Of a stretch of 64,000 nucleotides of DNA, positions 25,307 to 34,069 are shown in pieces. Both the position numbers and the translations under genes were made by a program. Origin of the DNA: Catellatospora sp. TT07R-123 (GTDB lineage: Bacteria > Actinomycetota > Actinomycetes > Mycobacteriales > Micromonosporaceae). The notes beneath the pieces were generated by a model that saw only the letters and a program-made list of their open reading frames with translations, had not been told where the DNA came from and ran no database searches. How positions within the stretch are numbered: position 1 is the first letter of the stretch; each line of letters begins with the position of its first letter. The DNA lies in NCBI RefSeq assembly GCF_018327705.1, contig NZ_BNEM01000001.1, forward strand, positions 2,852,001 to 2,916,000, in the 5' to 3' direction.

Positions 25307-27496
25307 ATGTCTGACAACACCCTGCATGAAGAGATCGCCATCGAGCAGCAGCACGTGGACCGGGTGTACGCCCGGCTCGCCGGGCTGCGCGCCGAGGCGG
25401 CGCAGGCCGAGGCTGACGGCTACCAGCTCGCGCGCGTCGGCAACTACGGCGCCCTGGTCGAGCGCGACGCGATGGTCTTCCACGCCGCGCGCCGCCGCCA
25501 CACCTTCGACGCCGAGCACGAGGGCCTGGTCTTCGGCCGCCTCGACCTGCACCCGAACCAGCTGGAGGGGTTCGACGCGGAGACCGACCCGGAGGCGGCG
25601 GGCTGGGAGAAGCGGCCCCGCTACATCGGCCGCCTGGGCGTGCGTACCGAGCACGCCGAGCCGCTGCTGATCGACTGGCGCGCCCCGGCGGCCGCCGCGT
25701 TCTACCGGGCCACCGCCGCGCAGCCGCTCGGGGTGATCCGCCGCCGCATGATCTCGTCGTTCGGCGAGAAGGTCACCGGGATCGAGGACGACCTGCTCGA
25801 CCCGGCCAACGCGCCGGAGCACATGACGATCATCGGCGACGGCGCCCTGCTGGCGGCGCTGAGCCGGGCCAAGGGCACCGGCATGCGCGACATCGTCGCC
25901 ACCATCCAGCACGAGCAGGACCTGGCGATCCGCTCCCCCGCGTCCGGGGTGACCCTGGTCGAGGGCGGTCCGGGCACCGGCAAGACCGCGGTGGCGCTGC
26001 ACCGCGCGGCGTACCTGCTCTACGCCGACCGGGCCCGGTTCGCCGGGGGCGGCGTGCTGATCGTGGGGCCGTCGCCGGTGTTCGTGGAGTACATCGAGAC
26101 CGTGCTGCCCGCCCTGGGCGAGGACTCGGCCACGCTGAAGTCGACCGGCCAGCTCGTGGTGGGCGTGAACGCCACCCGCGAGGAGACGTCCGCGGTGCGG
26201 GCGGTGAAGGGCTCGCTGCGCATGCGCCGGGTGCTGCGCCGCGCGGCCGAGGACGCCCCGCCGAGCGACCCGGACGGCCTGCGCGTCCGCTACCGGGGCG
26301 AGTGGCTGGTGCTGACCCGCCAGCAGACCGAGGACATCCGGCGCCGGGTGGGCCGGGGCAACCGGCGCAACGAGATCCGGGCCAAGGCGTTCGGCGCGGT
26401 GCTGGACCAGCTCTGGGCGCAGGCCAGGTCGAAGCTGGCCCGGCTGGATCAGTCGAAGTTCGACGAGGAGCTGACCGAGCACGAGGGCTTCCGCACCTTC
26501 CTCAAGGCGTGGTGGCCGATCGTGTCGCCGGTGCAGGTGCTGGGCTGGCTGGCCGACCCGAAGCGGCTGCGCCGCTACGCCGACGGCACGCTGTCCGGCG
26601 AGGAGCAGCGGCTGCTGACCCGCGCCCTGGCGCCGCTGCGCGAGCAGGGGCCCAGCATCGACGACGTGCCGCTGCTGGACGAGCTGCTCGAACTGGTCGG
26701 CACGCAGCCGGTGCCCAAGCGGCGGCGGCGCGAGGCGTACACGGTGGGCGGGGTGCGCGAGGTCGCCACGGCGTACGAGCGCGCCCGCGCCAGCCTGGCC
26801 GCCGACCCCCGCGCGCGCGACTACCGCGACTACGCGCACGTGGTGGTCGACGAGGCGCAGGACGTGACCCCGATGCAGTGGCGCATGATCGGCCGCCGGG
26901 GGCACGCGGCGAGCTGGACCATCGTCGGCGACCCGGCCCAGACGGCCTGGACCGGCGACCCGCGCGAGCCGGGCCGCGCCCGCGACGAGGCGCTGGGCGG
27001 CCGCAAGCGGCACCCGCACCGGCTGACCACCAACTACCGCAACTCCACCGAGATCTTCGAGGTCGCCGCCGAGGTGATCCGCCAGGTCTCGCCGGACCTG
27101 CCGCTGCCCAGGGCGGTGCGCAGCACCGGCGTGGCCCCGGTGCACCGCGTGGTCGAGCCGTCGGCGCTGGAGCGGGCGGTGCGGGAGGCGGTGGCCGGGC
27201 AGCTCGGCGAGGTCGAGGGCACCGTCGGCGTGATCACCGCCGACGCGCGGGTGCGCGCCGAGGTCCGCGGGTGGCTGGCCGAGCACGAGCAGGACCGGCT
27301 GCGGGTGGTCACCGCGCTGGAGGCGAAGGGGATGGAGTACGACGCCGTCGTGCTCGTCGAGCCCGCCGCGATCACGGGCGGCACCGACGCGGGGCGCCGC
27401 ACGCTGTACGTCGCCCTGTCCCGCGCCACCCAGCGCCTGGTCACCGTGGCCAGCCGGCCCTGGCGCCCGCCGGCGCGCGCGGGGCACTCCGCCTAG
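25307..27496 (+). CDS. helD: HelD-like RNA polymerase-recycling ATPase (UvrD/Rep-like)
   Basis: This 729-residue superfamily 1 protein has an N-terminal coiled arm (about 5-40, IAIEQQHVDRVYARL), then Walker A GGPGTGKT near 221-228, the DEAQD box near 518, NYRNSTEIF near 575 and a C-terminal motif VALSRATQRLV. HelD releases RNA polymerase from stalled complexes (established in Bacillus and mycobacteria). The long N-terminal arm before Walker A separates it from UvrD and PcrA. Palindrome B2 starts just after its stop codon. Confidence 0.87.
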   Translation: MSDNTLHEEIAIEQQHVDRVYARLAGLRAEAAQAEADGYQLARVGNYGALVERDAMVFHAARRRHTFDAEHEGLVFGRLDLHPNQLEGFDAETDPEAAGWEKRPRYIGRLGVRTEHAEPLLIDWRAPAAAAFYRATAAQPLGVIRRRMISSFGEKVTGIEDDLLDPANAPEHMTIIGDGALLAALSRAKGTGMRDIVATIQHEQDLAIRSPASGVTLVEGGPGTGKTAVALHRAAYLLYADRARFAGGGVLIVGPSPVFVEYIETVLPALGEDSATLKSTGQLVVGVNATREETSAVRAVKGSLRMRRVLRRAAEDAPPSDPDGLRVRYRGEWLVLTRQQTEDIRRRVGRGNRRNEIRAKAFGAVLDQLWAQARSKLARLDQSKFDEELTEHEGFRTFLKAWWPIVSPVQVLGWLADPKRLRRYADGTLSGEEQRLLTRALAPLREQGPSIDDVPLLDELLELVGTQPVPKRRRREAYTVGGVREVATAYERARASLAADPRARDYRDYAHVVVDEAQDVTPMQWRMIGRRGHAASWTIVGDPAQTAWTGDPREPGRARDEALGGRKRHPHRLTTNYRNSTEIFEVAAEVIRQVSPDLPLPRAVRSTGVAPVHRVVEPSALERAVREAVAGQLGEVEGTVGVITADARVRAEVRGWLAEHEQDRLRVVTALEAKGMEYDAVVLVEPAAITGGTDAGRRTLYVALSRATQRLVTVASRPWRPPARAGHSA

Positions 27497-27497
27497 C

Positions 27498-27562
27498 ATC
27501 GACGCTGGCCTATCCAGAAGACGGATCTTGGAAAATCGTCCTCTGGATAGGCCAGCGTCGAT
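27498..27562. repeat. Palindromic repeat B2 (short subtype)
   Basis: 26-bp arms (27498-27523 and 27537-27562) with one wobble share ATCGACGCTGGCCTATC with the other B copies. It lies between the convergent helD and secreted-repeat-protein genes, one base after the helD stop. Confidence 0.85.
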
Positions 27563-27602
27563 TAAAACGGGTCAGCGGCCGGCAGTGTCGATCAGCGACG
27601 GG

Positions 27603-28874
27603 TCACCAGTCGGAGTTGAGGCCGCCCAGGCCCATGCGGATCTGGTCGAACAGGTTGCCGTCGTTGTCGTCGGTGAAGCACAGCGCGATCTCGCCCCAGG
27701 CGGAGACGGCCACGACGCCCTGCTCCTGGCGCCCGGTGGTCGTGTCGGTGTACGACTGCGCCGCCAGGCGGCCCGCGGTGGTGCCGTCGGGGTTGTAGCC
27801 GCGCGCCCACACGTCCAGGCCGTTGGCCGGGGTGGTCCAGGCGACCACCGTGTTGGCCTGGTCGTCGATACCGACGCTCGGCGAGACGGCCCCCGCCTCG
27901 CTGGACACCTCGACGTCGTTGTGCCGGGCGGTGCCGTCGGCCTTGAACGAGCGCGCCCACACCCCGGCGGTGCCGGTGTGGTCGGACTCCCAGGCGACGG
28001 TGAAGTCGCCGGTGAAGTCCGCCGCGATCGAGGCGTGCCACTGCTGGTTGCCGCCGTTGAAGTTGGCGGCGCGCCGGGTCAGGTTCACGGCGCCGTTGGC
28101 GCGGGCCAGGCGGACCAGGCCGATGTTGTAGTACGCGTTGGCGTCGGCGTCCTCGTCCCAGACGACGAGCGCGTCACCGGAGGCGGAGACGGCGACGTCG
28201 GGGCGGTGGTGGGTGCCGGTGGTCTGGCTGGCGGTCACCTCGTACGCCTTGGTGGTGACGTTGGTGAACCCGGCGGCCTTGACCGTGGACACGGTCGCGC
28301 CGTCGGCGATGTCCTCCCACACCACGGTGAACGCGACCGCGGTGGTGCTGCTCGGGCTGCCGTCCGGGTCGACCGCCACCTTCGGGACGATCTGGTTGCC
28401 TGCGGTGCTCGCGTTGGCGCGCCCGGAACCCAGGACGGTCCCGGTCGGCCCGACCACCTGGTACGGGATGTTGAAGGCGCCGTTGCCGTCCGGGTCGTCG
28501 GCCCAGACCACCACGGCATTGCCCTTGTCGTCGAGGGCGACGTCCGGGGTGATGTGCTTCCAGCTGGTCCCGGCGGTGCCGCCGGTGGACAGCTGCTTCT
28601 CGTAGACGGCGGTGCCGTCCTTGAACAGGCGCAGGAAGATCTCCGAGTGCGCGTTGTCGGCCGGGGCGGTGGTGTCGCGGTCGTCCTCCCACACCACGGC
28701 GACGTAGCCGTTGCGGTTGGTGGCGACGGCGGCGCCGTCCTGGTCGCCGGTGGCGACGCTGTTGGCGGTCGACCAGGTGACCGTGGCGGGTGCGGCGTGG
28801 GCCGGGACGGCCACGGCCAGGCTGAGCGCGACGGCGGTCAGCGAGACACCGGCCAGGGGTGCGAAGCGGGTCAT
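27603..28874 (-). CDS. Secreted seven-repeat protein, probable beta-propeller
   Basis: This 423-residue protein has a signal peptide (1-27, ending VPAHA), then seven repeats of about 50-60 residues. Each ends in a strand such as VAVVWEDDRD, VVVWADDPD, FTVVWED, LVVWDEDAD, FTVAWESD, TVVAWTTP or IALCFTDDND. The acidic D-x-D-x-N/G loops resemble calcium sites. Seven such units fit a seven-bladed propeller (inference). No enzyme motif is seen. Its ATG lies 14 bp after the phoD stop on the same strand, so the two are probably co-transcribed and both exported. Confidence 0.75.
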   Translation of the reverse strand: MTRFAPLAGVSLTAVALSLAVAVPAHAAPATVTWSTANSVATGDQDGAAVATNRNGYVAVVWEDDRDTTAPADNAHSEIFLRLFKDGTAVYEKQLSTGGTAGTSWKHITPDVALDDKGNAVVVWADDPDGNGAFNIPYQVVGPTGTVLGSGRANASTAGNQIVPKVAVDPDGSPSSTTAVAFTVVWEDIADGATVSTVKAAGFTNVTTKAYEVTASQTTGTHHRPDVAVSASGDALVVWDEDADANAYYNIGLVRLARANGAVNLTRRAANFNGGNQQWHASIAADFTGDFTVAWESDHTGTAGVWARSFKADGTARHNDVEVSSEAGAVSPSVGIDDQANTVVAWTTPANGLDVWARGYNPDGTTAGRLAAQSYTDTTTGRQEQGVVAVSAWGEIALCFTDDNDGNLFDQIRMGLGGLNSDW

Positions 28875-28888
28875 GGGTACGGGTTCTC

Positions 28889-30430
28889 CTAGATCTGCTG
28901 CAGGCCGGGCTGGCCGTCGGCGATGACGTACGAGCGCAGCGTGCTCACGGGCGCGCCGTGCTCGGTGACGGTGGCCACCGAGCGGAAGTCGGCCCGGACC
29001 TGGCTCTGGCTGATCGTGGTGAGCACGTAGCCGCGCCGGTCGGAGTAGAACTTCAGGTGCGGGTTGGTCGCCACGTCCGGGATGGCGGTCGTGGCGGTGC
29101 CGTTGCCGCCCGAGGTGATCGAGGTGCAGACCAGCTCGGTGCCGATGGTCGCCGAGCCGGCGTTGGCGTAGTCGGCCTTGAGGTTGTTGGCCCAGGCGGC
29201 GTGCACGTCGCCGGTGAGCACGAGCGGGTTGCGCACCTGCCGGTCGAGCCAGCCCTGCTGGATGCGGGCGCGCGAGGCGCGGTAGCCGTCCCAGGCGTCC
29301 ATGCTGGACGCGCCCGCCGTGTCGAACCGGCGGGCGAAGAAGACCTGCTGGCCCAGGATGTCCCAGGTGCCGTAGTGCTGGGCCAGGCCGTCGAGCAGCC
29401 ACGCCTCCTGGGCGGTGCCGGGCAGGCTGCGGCTGGCCAGGTCGGCGTCGGCGCAGACCTTCCAGCCGTCGCCGCAGGCCTGGTCGTTGCGGAACTGGCG
29501 GGTGTCGAGCATGTGGAACGTGGCCAGGTTGCCCCAGCGGACCCGGCGGTAGAGGGGGATGCTGTTGCCGACCGGCGCCTGGGCGGGCCGCAGCGGCATG
29601 TTCTCGTAGTACGCCCGGTAGGCGTCGGTGCGCCGCTGGGTCCACTGCGCGGTGGTCAGCGCCGGGCTGCTGTCGTTGCGGACCATGTTGGCGTAGTTGT
29701 TCTCGACCTCGTGGTCGTCCGGCACGACCAGCCACGGCGCGACGGCGTGCGCGGCCTGGAGATCCGGGTCGGACTTGTACAGGGCGTACCGGCGGCGGTA
29801 GTCGGCCAGCGACACGATCTCGCTGCCCACGTGCTCGCGGACCGAGCCGGCGGTGGCGGCGTCCTCGTAGATGTAGTCGCCGAGGTGCAGGATCAGGTCG
29901 GGGTTGTCCTCGGCCATCCGCCGGTAGGCGGTGTAGTAGCCCGACTCGTAGTGGGCGCAGGAGGCGAAGGCCATCACCAGGTCGCGGCCGAAGGTGCCGA
30001 CCGCGGGGGCGGTGCGGGTGCGCCCGACCGGCGAGATGTGGCCCTGGGCGCGGAAGCGGTAGTAGTAGTCGCTGTCCGGGTTGAGCCCGCCCGCGACCAC
30101 GTGCACCGAGTGCGCGTCGGCGTAGCGCGCGTTGACCGTGCCCGAGGCGACCAGCGTGGCGAAGGTCGAGGTGGTGGAGACCTGCCAGTCGACGGCGACG
30201 TCGGCGTTGGCCATGCCGCCCTGGCCGTCGGCGTTGAGCGGGGACGGGGCCAGGCGGGTCCACAGGACCACGCTGCTCGCGTCAGGCTCGCCGGAGGCGA
30301 TGCCGAGTTTGAAGGGAAAGGGCGCGGCAGCGTACGCGAGGCTGCCGGCGGTGAGCGCGGATCCGACTGCGGCGAGTCCGCCCAGGACGAATGTGCGACG
30401 ACCAAGGGGGTTCATGGGCCGTAGATTCAT
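28889..30430 (-). CDS. phoD: PhoD-like alkaline phosphatase/phosphodiesterase (Tat-exported)
   Basis: The 513-residue product has a twin-arginine signal (GRRTFVLGG at 10-18, cleavage after AYAAA). An N-terminal Ig-like domain (about 40-145) and the metallophosphatase domain follow: SCAHYESG 157-164, GDYIYED 184-190, PDDHEVENNY 237-246 and GDVHAAW near 407. PhoD enzymes use calcium and iron to release phosphate from mono- and diesters outside the cell. ATG 30430 is used; ATG 30415 would also keep the signal. A PHO-box-like repeat overlaps the upstream region. Confidence 0.9.
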   Translation of the reverse strand: MNLRPMNPLGRRTFVLGGLAAVGSALTAGSLAYAAAPFPFKLGIASGEPDASSVVLWTRLAPSPLNADGQGGMANADVAVDWQVSTTSTFATLVASGTVNARYADAHSVHVVAGGLNPDSDYYYRFRAQGHISPVGRTRTAPAVGTFGRDLVMAFASCAHYESGYYTAYRRMAEDNPDLILHLGDYIYEDAATAGSVREHVGSEIVSLADYRRRYALYKSDPDLQAAHAVAPWLVVPDDHEVENNYANMVRNDSSPALTTAQWTQRRTDAYRAYYENMPLRPAQAPVGNSIPLYRRVRWGNLATFHMLDTRQFRNDQACGDGWKVCADADLASRSLPGTAQEAWLLDGLAQHYGTWDILGQQVFFARRFDTAGASSMDAWDGYRASRARIQQGWLDRQVRNPLVLTGDVHAAWANNLKADYANAGSATIGTELVCTSITSGGNGTATTAIPDVATNPHLKFYSDRRGYVLTTISQSQVRADFRSVATVTEHGAPVSTLRSYVIADGQPGLQQI

Positions 30431-30433
30431 TGA

Positions 30434-30466
30434 TACATATGAACATAATCTTGATGTTTCGTGAAC
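30434..30466 (-). promoter_or_regulatory. PHO-box-like direct repeats upstream of phoD
   Basis: On the minus strand GTTCACGAAAC (30466-30456) and GTTCATATGTA (30444-30434) lie exactly 22 bp, two 11-bp units, apart. The actinobacterial PhoP site is built from 11-bp units beginning GTTCA (established in Streptomyces). The middle unit is degenerate. Confidence 0.45.
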
Positions 30467-30516
30467 TCAGAATGGCTACGAACGCTCCAGATCGGCCACA
30501 GAAGTCCTACACGCGT

Positions 30517-30560
30517 GAAGGGCGTCTCCGCCTCGCATTGCGAAAGCGAAAACGCCCTTC
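30517..30560. terminator. Stem-loop downstream of the GH42 gene
   Basis: GAAGGGCGT (30517-30525) pairs with ACGCCCTTC (30552-30560), with a small TCGC/GCGA hairpin inside. It follows the beta-galactosidase stop on the minus strand. No T-run is present, so it may only stabilise the 3' end. Confidence 0.45.
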
Positions 30561-30590
30561 ACCACCAGCAGCGGCGTGACCTGCGGGTCT

Positions 30591-32585
30591 TCAGTGGACG
30601 GTCGGCTCCGTCCGCCTGACCGCCCGGACCGAACCGGCGGGGACCGTCACCCCGCCCGTCCACATGCTGCCGTCCAGCAGGTCCACGCCGCCGACGTCGA
30701 GGACCGCCAGATCCTGCTCGCCGTGGTTGATCAGGAACACGACGTCGCCGCGGCGGACGTACTCCAGGTCGTCGGGCAGGTGGCGGGGGCGGTGCACCCC
30801 GGCGGCGTCCAGCGCGTCGACCAGCAGCGGGCGCAGCCGGTCGACGGCGGTCGCTACGTACCAGGCCGCGCCTCGGCCCAGGTCGTGGCGGGTGACGGCC
30901 GGGTGCCCCGCGTCGGGCCCGGCGGCGAACTCGACCACGGGCACCGCACCGGCCGGGCGCACCCGCTCCGACCACACCGCACCGCGCGAGCCGTCGGACA
31001 GCTCGACCGCCTCGCCCTCGCGCAGCGGGTGGAACTCCTCGATCGACAGGCCCAGCACCTCCCGCAGCGCCCCCGGGTACGCCCCCGGATGCACCGTGTC
31101 GTGCTCGTCGACGATCCCGGAGAAGTACGACACCAGCAGGTGCCCGCCCGACTCCACGTACCCCCGCAGGTTCTTGGCCGCCCCCTCCCCCAGCAGGTAC
31201 GCGCTCGGCGCCACCACCAGCCGGTACGCCGACAGGTCCGCCCCCGGGTGCACGAAGTCGACGGTCGCGTGCTCGCGCCACAGCGCCGCGTAGTAGGCGT
31301 CGAGCCGCTCGCGGAAGCGCAGCTCCACGCTGGGCCGCCAGTCCAGTTCCAGGGCCCAGAACGACTCCCAGTCCCAGACCACCGCCACCTCGGCCGCGAC
31401 CCGGGCGCCGCGCACCGGCGCCAGCCGTCGCAGCTGGGCGCCCAGTTCCACCACGTCGCGCCAGACCTGCGAGTCGGTGCCCGCGTGCGGCAGCATCGCC
31501 GAGTGGAACTTCTCCGCGCCGTAGCGGGAGGCCCGCCACTGGAAGAACAGCACCGCGTCCGAGCCGCGCGCCACGTGCGCCAGGCTGTTGCGGCGCAGCT
31601 GGCCGGGCAGCTTGGCGAGGTTGCGCGGCTGCCAGTTGACCGCGCCGGTCGAGTGCTCCATGAGCAGCCACGGCGCCCCGCCGCCCAGCGAGCGGCTGAG
31701 GTCGGCCGACATCGCCAGCTCGATGTGGTTGTCGGGGCGCTCGGCGGTCAGGTACTGGTCGTTGGCGACCACGTCCACCTCGGGCGCCCACCGCCACAGG
31801 TCCATCGACTTGCAGTTGGTGGTCATGAAGTTGGTGGTCACCGGGACGGCTGGGGTGACCTTGCGCAGGATGTCGCGTTGGAGCGTGAAGCAGGCCAGGT
31901 GCTCGGCGGAGGTGAACCGGGCGAAGTCCAGCCGCTGGGCCGGGTTGACCGCGGTGTGGTTGGCGCGCGGGGCGTCGATCTCGTCCCAGTCGCCGTAGCG
32001 CTGGCCCCAGAAGTCGGTGCCCCAGGCGTCGTTGAGGGCGTCCAGGTCCTGATAGGTGGTACGCAGCCAGCCCCGGAACGCCGTGACGCTGGCCTCGCAG
32101 TAGCACTCGCCCAGCGGGGCGCCGTACTCGTTGTGCACGTGCCACAGGACGACGGCCGGATGGTCGCGGTAGTGCTCGGCCAGCGCGCGGGCGATCCCGG
32201 CGGTGGCGGCGCGGTACTCCGGGGCGCTGGGGCAGGCGTGCTGGCGGCCGCCGACGCCGACGCGCACACCCTCGCGGTTCACCGGCAGCGTGTGCGGATG
32301 GGCCCGGGAGAACCACGGCGGCGGGGCGGCGGTCGGCGTGGCCAGGTCGACGGCGATCCCGTTGGCGTGCAGCCGGTCGACCACCTCGTCGAGCCAGCCG
32401 AACTCGTACCGCCCCGGGGCGGGTTCCAGCCGCGCCCAGGCGAAGACGCCGAGGCTGACCAGGTTGACCCCGGCCGCGCGCATCAGCGCCACGTCCTCCT
32501 CGTGCACCTGGCGGGGCCACTGCTCGGGGTTGTAGTCCCCGCCGTAGGCCAGGCCCCCGAGCCGGGTGCTGATGCTGTCGACCAC
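30591..32585 (-). CDS. GH42 beta-galactosidase
   Basis: This 664-residue enzyme has acid/base E153 in HVHNEYG and nucleophile E310 in LLMEHSTG on a TIM barrel (about 10-390). A trimerisation domain (about 395-600, with the amidotransferase-like ESGGHLLVSYFSG) and a short C-terminal beta domain complete it. It lacks a signal peptide, so it acts in the cytoplasm on galactosides brought in by the divergent ABC importer (inference from position). The GTG start has AAGGGGG 5 nt upstream. An operator copy 16 bp before the start places it under the LacI-type regulator. Confidence 0.92.
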   Translation of the reverse strand: MVDSISTRLGGLAYGGDYNPEQWPRQVHEEDVALMRAAGVNLVSLGVFAWARLEPAPGRYEFGWLDEVVDRLHANGIAVDLATPTAAPPPWFSRAHPHTLPVNREGVRVGVGGRQHACPSAPEYRAATAGIARALAEHYRDHPAVVLWHVHNEYGAPLGECYCEASVTAFRGWLRTTYQDLDALNDAWGTDFWGQRYGDWDEIDAPRANHTAVNPAQRLDFARFTSAEHLACFTLQRDILRKVTPAVPVTTNFMTTNCKSMDLWRWAPEVDVVANDQYLTAERPDNHIELAMSADLSRSLGGGAPWLLMEHSTGAVNWQPRNLAKLPGQLRRNSLAHVARGSDAVLFFQWRASRYGAEKFHSAMLPHAGTDSQVWRDVVELGAQLRRLAPVRGARVAAEVAVVWDWESFWALELDWRPSVELRFRERLDAYYAALWREHATVDFVHPGADLSAYRLVVAPSAYLLGEGAAKNLRGYVESGGHLLVSYFSGIVDEHDTVHPGAYPGALREVLGLSIEEFHPLREGEAVELSDGSRGAVWSERVRPAGAVPVVEFAAGPDAGHPAVTRHDLGRGAAWYVATAVDRLRPLLVDALDAAGVHRPRHLPDDLEYVRRGDVVFLINHGEQDLAVLDVGGVDLLDGSMWTGGVTVPAGSVRAVRRTEPTVH

Positions 32586-32600
32586 CGATCCCCCTTAGTT

Positions 32601-32616
32601 CTGTGAACGTGCACAG
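32601..32616. promoter_or_regulatory. LacI-type operator, GH42 side
   Basis: CTGTGAACGTGCACAG is a 16-bp palindrome with one mismatch, 16 bp upstream of the beta-galactosidase start. It matches the perfect operator at 32729. Confidence 0.75.
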
Positions 32617-32728
32617 TAGCGGAAGCGCCCGGCACACGGAAGCCCGACACACCGGGAAACCTGGCCATGTAACGAGTTTGCGAACGTACCTTGACGGGTG
32701 TGTAACGGCCAATCCACACTGTTGCGCA

Positions 32729-32744
32729 CTGTGAACGTTCACAG
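32729..32744. promoter_or_regulatory. LacI-type operator, importer side
   Basis: CTGTGAACGTTCACAG is a perfect 16-bp palindrome 27 bp before the ATG of the sugar-binding protein. TTGACG at 32691-32696 is a possible -35 for this side, with a weak CACACT -10. The last gene of this operon is a LacI regulator, the likely ligand of both sites. Confidence 0.8.
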
Positions 32745-32770
32745 AAACTCGCCATTTCAACGGAGGACCC

Positions 32771-34066
32771 ATGCGCACGAAACGGCTCAGGACGGTGCTC
32801 ACCGCCCTGCTGGTCGGGGCCCTGGCGGCCGGCTGCTCCAGCAGCCCGGACGAGGCGGCGCCGCAGGAGACCGGGCCGGTCGACCTGACCTATTGGACCT
32901 GGGCACCGAACATGGACAAGATCGCGGCGGTCTGGAACGCCGCGCACCCCGACATCCACGTCACCGTCAGCAAGCAGGCCGGCGGTGACGAGGCGGCCGC
33001 CAAGTTCCTCACCGCGGCCAAGGCGGGCAACGCGCCCGACCTGATCCAGGCCGAATACCAGATGCTGCCGTCGTTCGTGGCCGCCGAGGCCGTCGCCGAC
33101 ATCAAGACCGAGGTCTCCGCCGCCAAGGCGCAGTTCAGCGACGGCATCTGGGGCCTGGTCACGCTGGGCACCGACGGCGTGTACGGCCTGCCGCAGGACA
33201 GCGGCCCGATGATGCTCTACTACCGCACCGACCTGTTCACCAAGTACGGCATCGCCGTCCCGAAGACCTGGGACGAGTACGCCGCCGCGGCCCGCACCGT
33301 GCACGCCAAGGACAAGAGCGTCTACCTGGGCGGCTTCTCCAGCAAGGACCCGGGCTGGTTCGCGGGCCTGGCCCAGCAGGCCGGCGGCCAGTGGTGGTCG
33401 ATCAACGGCGACGCGTGGAAGGTCGGCATCGACGAGGGCCCGACCCGCAAGGTGGCCGACTTCTGGGGCGGCCTGGCCGCCGAGGGCGTCGTGGACACCC
33501 AGGCCGCGTGGACCCCGGAGTGGAACGCCGCGCTCAACGGCGGCAAGCTGCTGTCCTGGGCCTCGGCCGTGTGGGCGCCGGGCGTGCTGAGCAGCAACGC
33601 CCCCGACGGCAAGGGCAAGTGGGCCATCGCGCCGCTGCCGCAGTGGAGCGCCGGGGAGTCGTACAGCGGCTTCTGGGGCGGTTCCTCCATCGCGGTCGCC
33701 GCGGGCTCCAAGCACCGCGCCGCCGCCGCGCAGTTCGCCACCTGGCTCAACACCGACGCCAAGGCGCTCGACCTGCTGATCAAGGAGGCCGCGATCTACC
33801 CGGCGGCCAAGGGCGGCCAGGCGCTGCTCACCACCGCGCCGGACTACTTCGCCAACCAGCCCGACTTCTGGGCCCAGGCCACCGCGATCTCGTCCTCGGC
33901 GCGCGGCTTCACCTTCGGCCCGAACGTCAACGTCGCCTACAGCGCGTACAAGGACGCCTTCGACAAGGCGGTGCAGCAGAAGTCCTCGTTCGGGGCCGCG
34001 CTGACCGCGGTGCAGGAGGCCACCCTGGCCGACATGAAGAAGTCCGGCTTCACGCTGGTGCCCTGA
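32771..34066 (+). CDS. Sugar ABC importer, solute-binding lipoprotein
   Basis: This 431-residue protein has a lipobox LAAGC (C22) and a family 1 solute-binding fold: LTYWTWAPNMDKIAAVW at about 39, GVYGLPQDSGPMMLYY near 139 and FWGGSSIAVAAGS near 300. It captures an oligosaccharide or galactoside outside the membrane. GGAGG lies 7 nt before the ATG. It is the first gene of a four-gene operon (binding protein, two permeases, LacI) and has no ATPase gene of its own, so a shared ATPase such as MsiK is expected (inference). Confidence 0.92.
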   Translation: MRTKRLRTVLTALLVGALAAGCSSSPDEAAPQETGPVDLTYWTWAPNMDKIAAVWNAAHPDIHVTVSKQAGGDEAAAKFLTAAKAGNAPDLIQAEYQMLPSFVAAEAVADIKTEVSAAKAQFSDGIWGLVTLGTDGVYGLPQDSGPMMLYYRTDLFTKYGIAVPKTWDEYAAAARTVHAKDKSVYLGGFSSKDPGWFAGLAQQAGGQWWSINGDAWKVGIDEGPTRKVADFWGGLAAEGVVDTQAAWTPEWNAALNGGKLLSWASAVWAPGVLSSNAPDGKGKWAIAPLPQWSAGESYSGFWGGSSIAVAAGSKHRAAAAQFATWLNTDAKALDLLIKEAAIYPAAKGGQALLTTAPDYFANQPDFWAQATAISSSARGFTFGPNVNVAYSAYKDAFDKAVQQKSSFGAALTAVQEATLADMKKSGFTLVP

Positions 34067-34069
34067 CCG

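Noticed and set aside
28859-30424. A 521-residue frame opposite phoD
   Set aside because: It is antisense to a Tat-exported phosphatase with all catalytic motifs. No independent coding signature.
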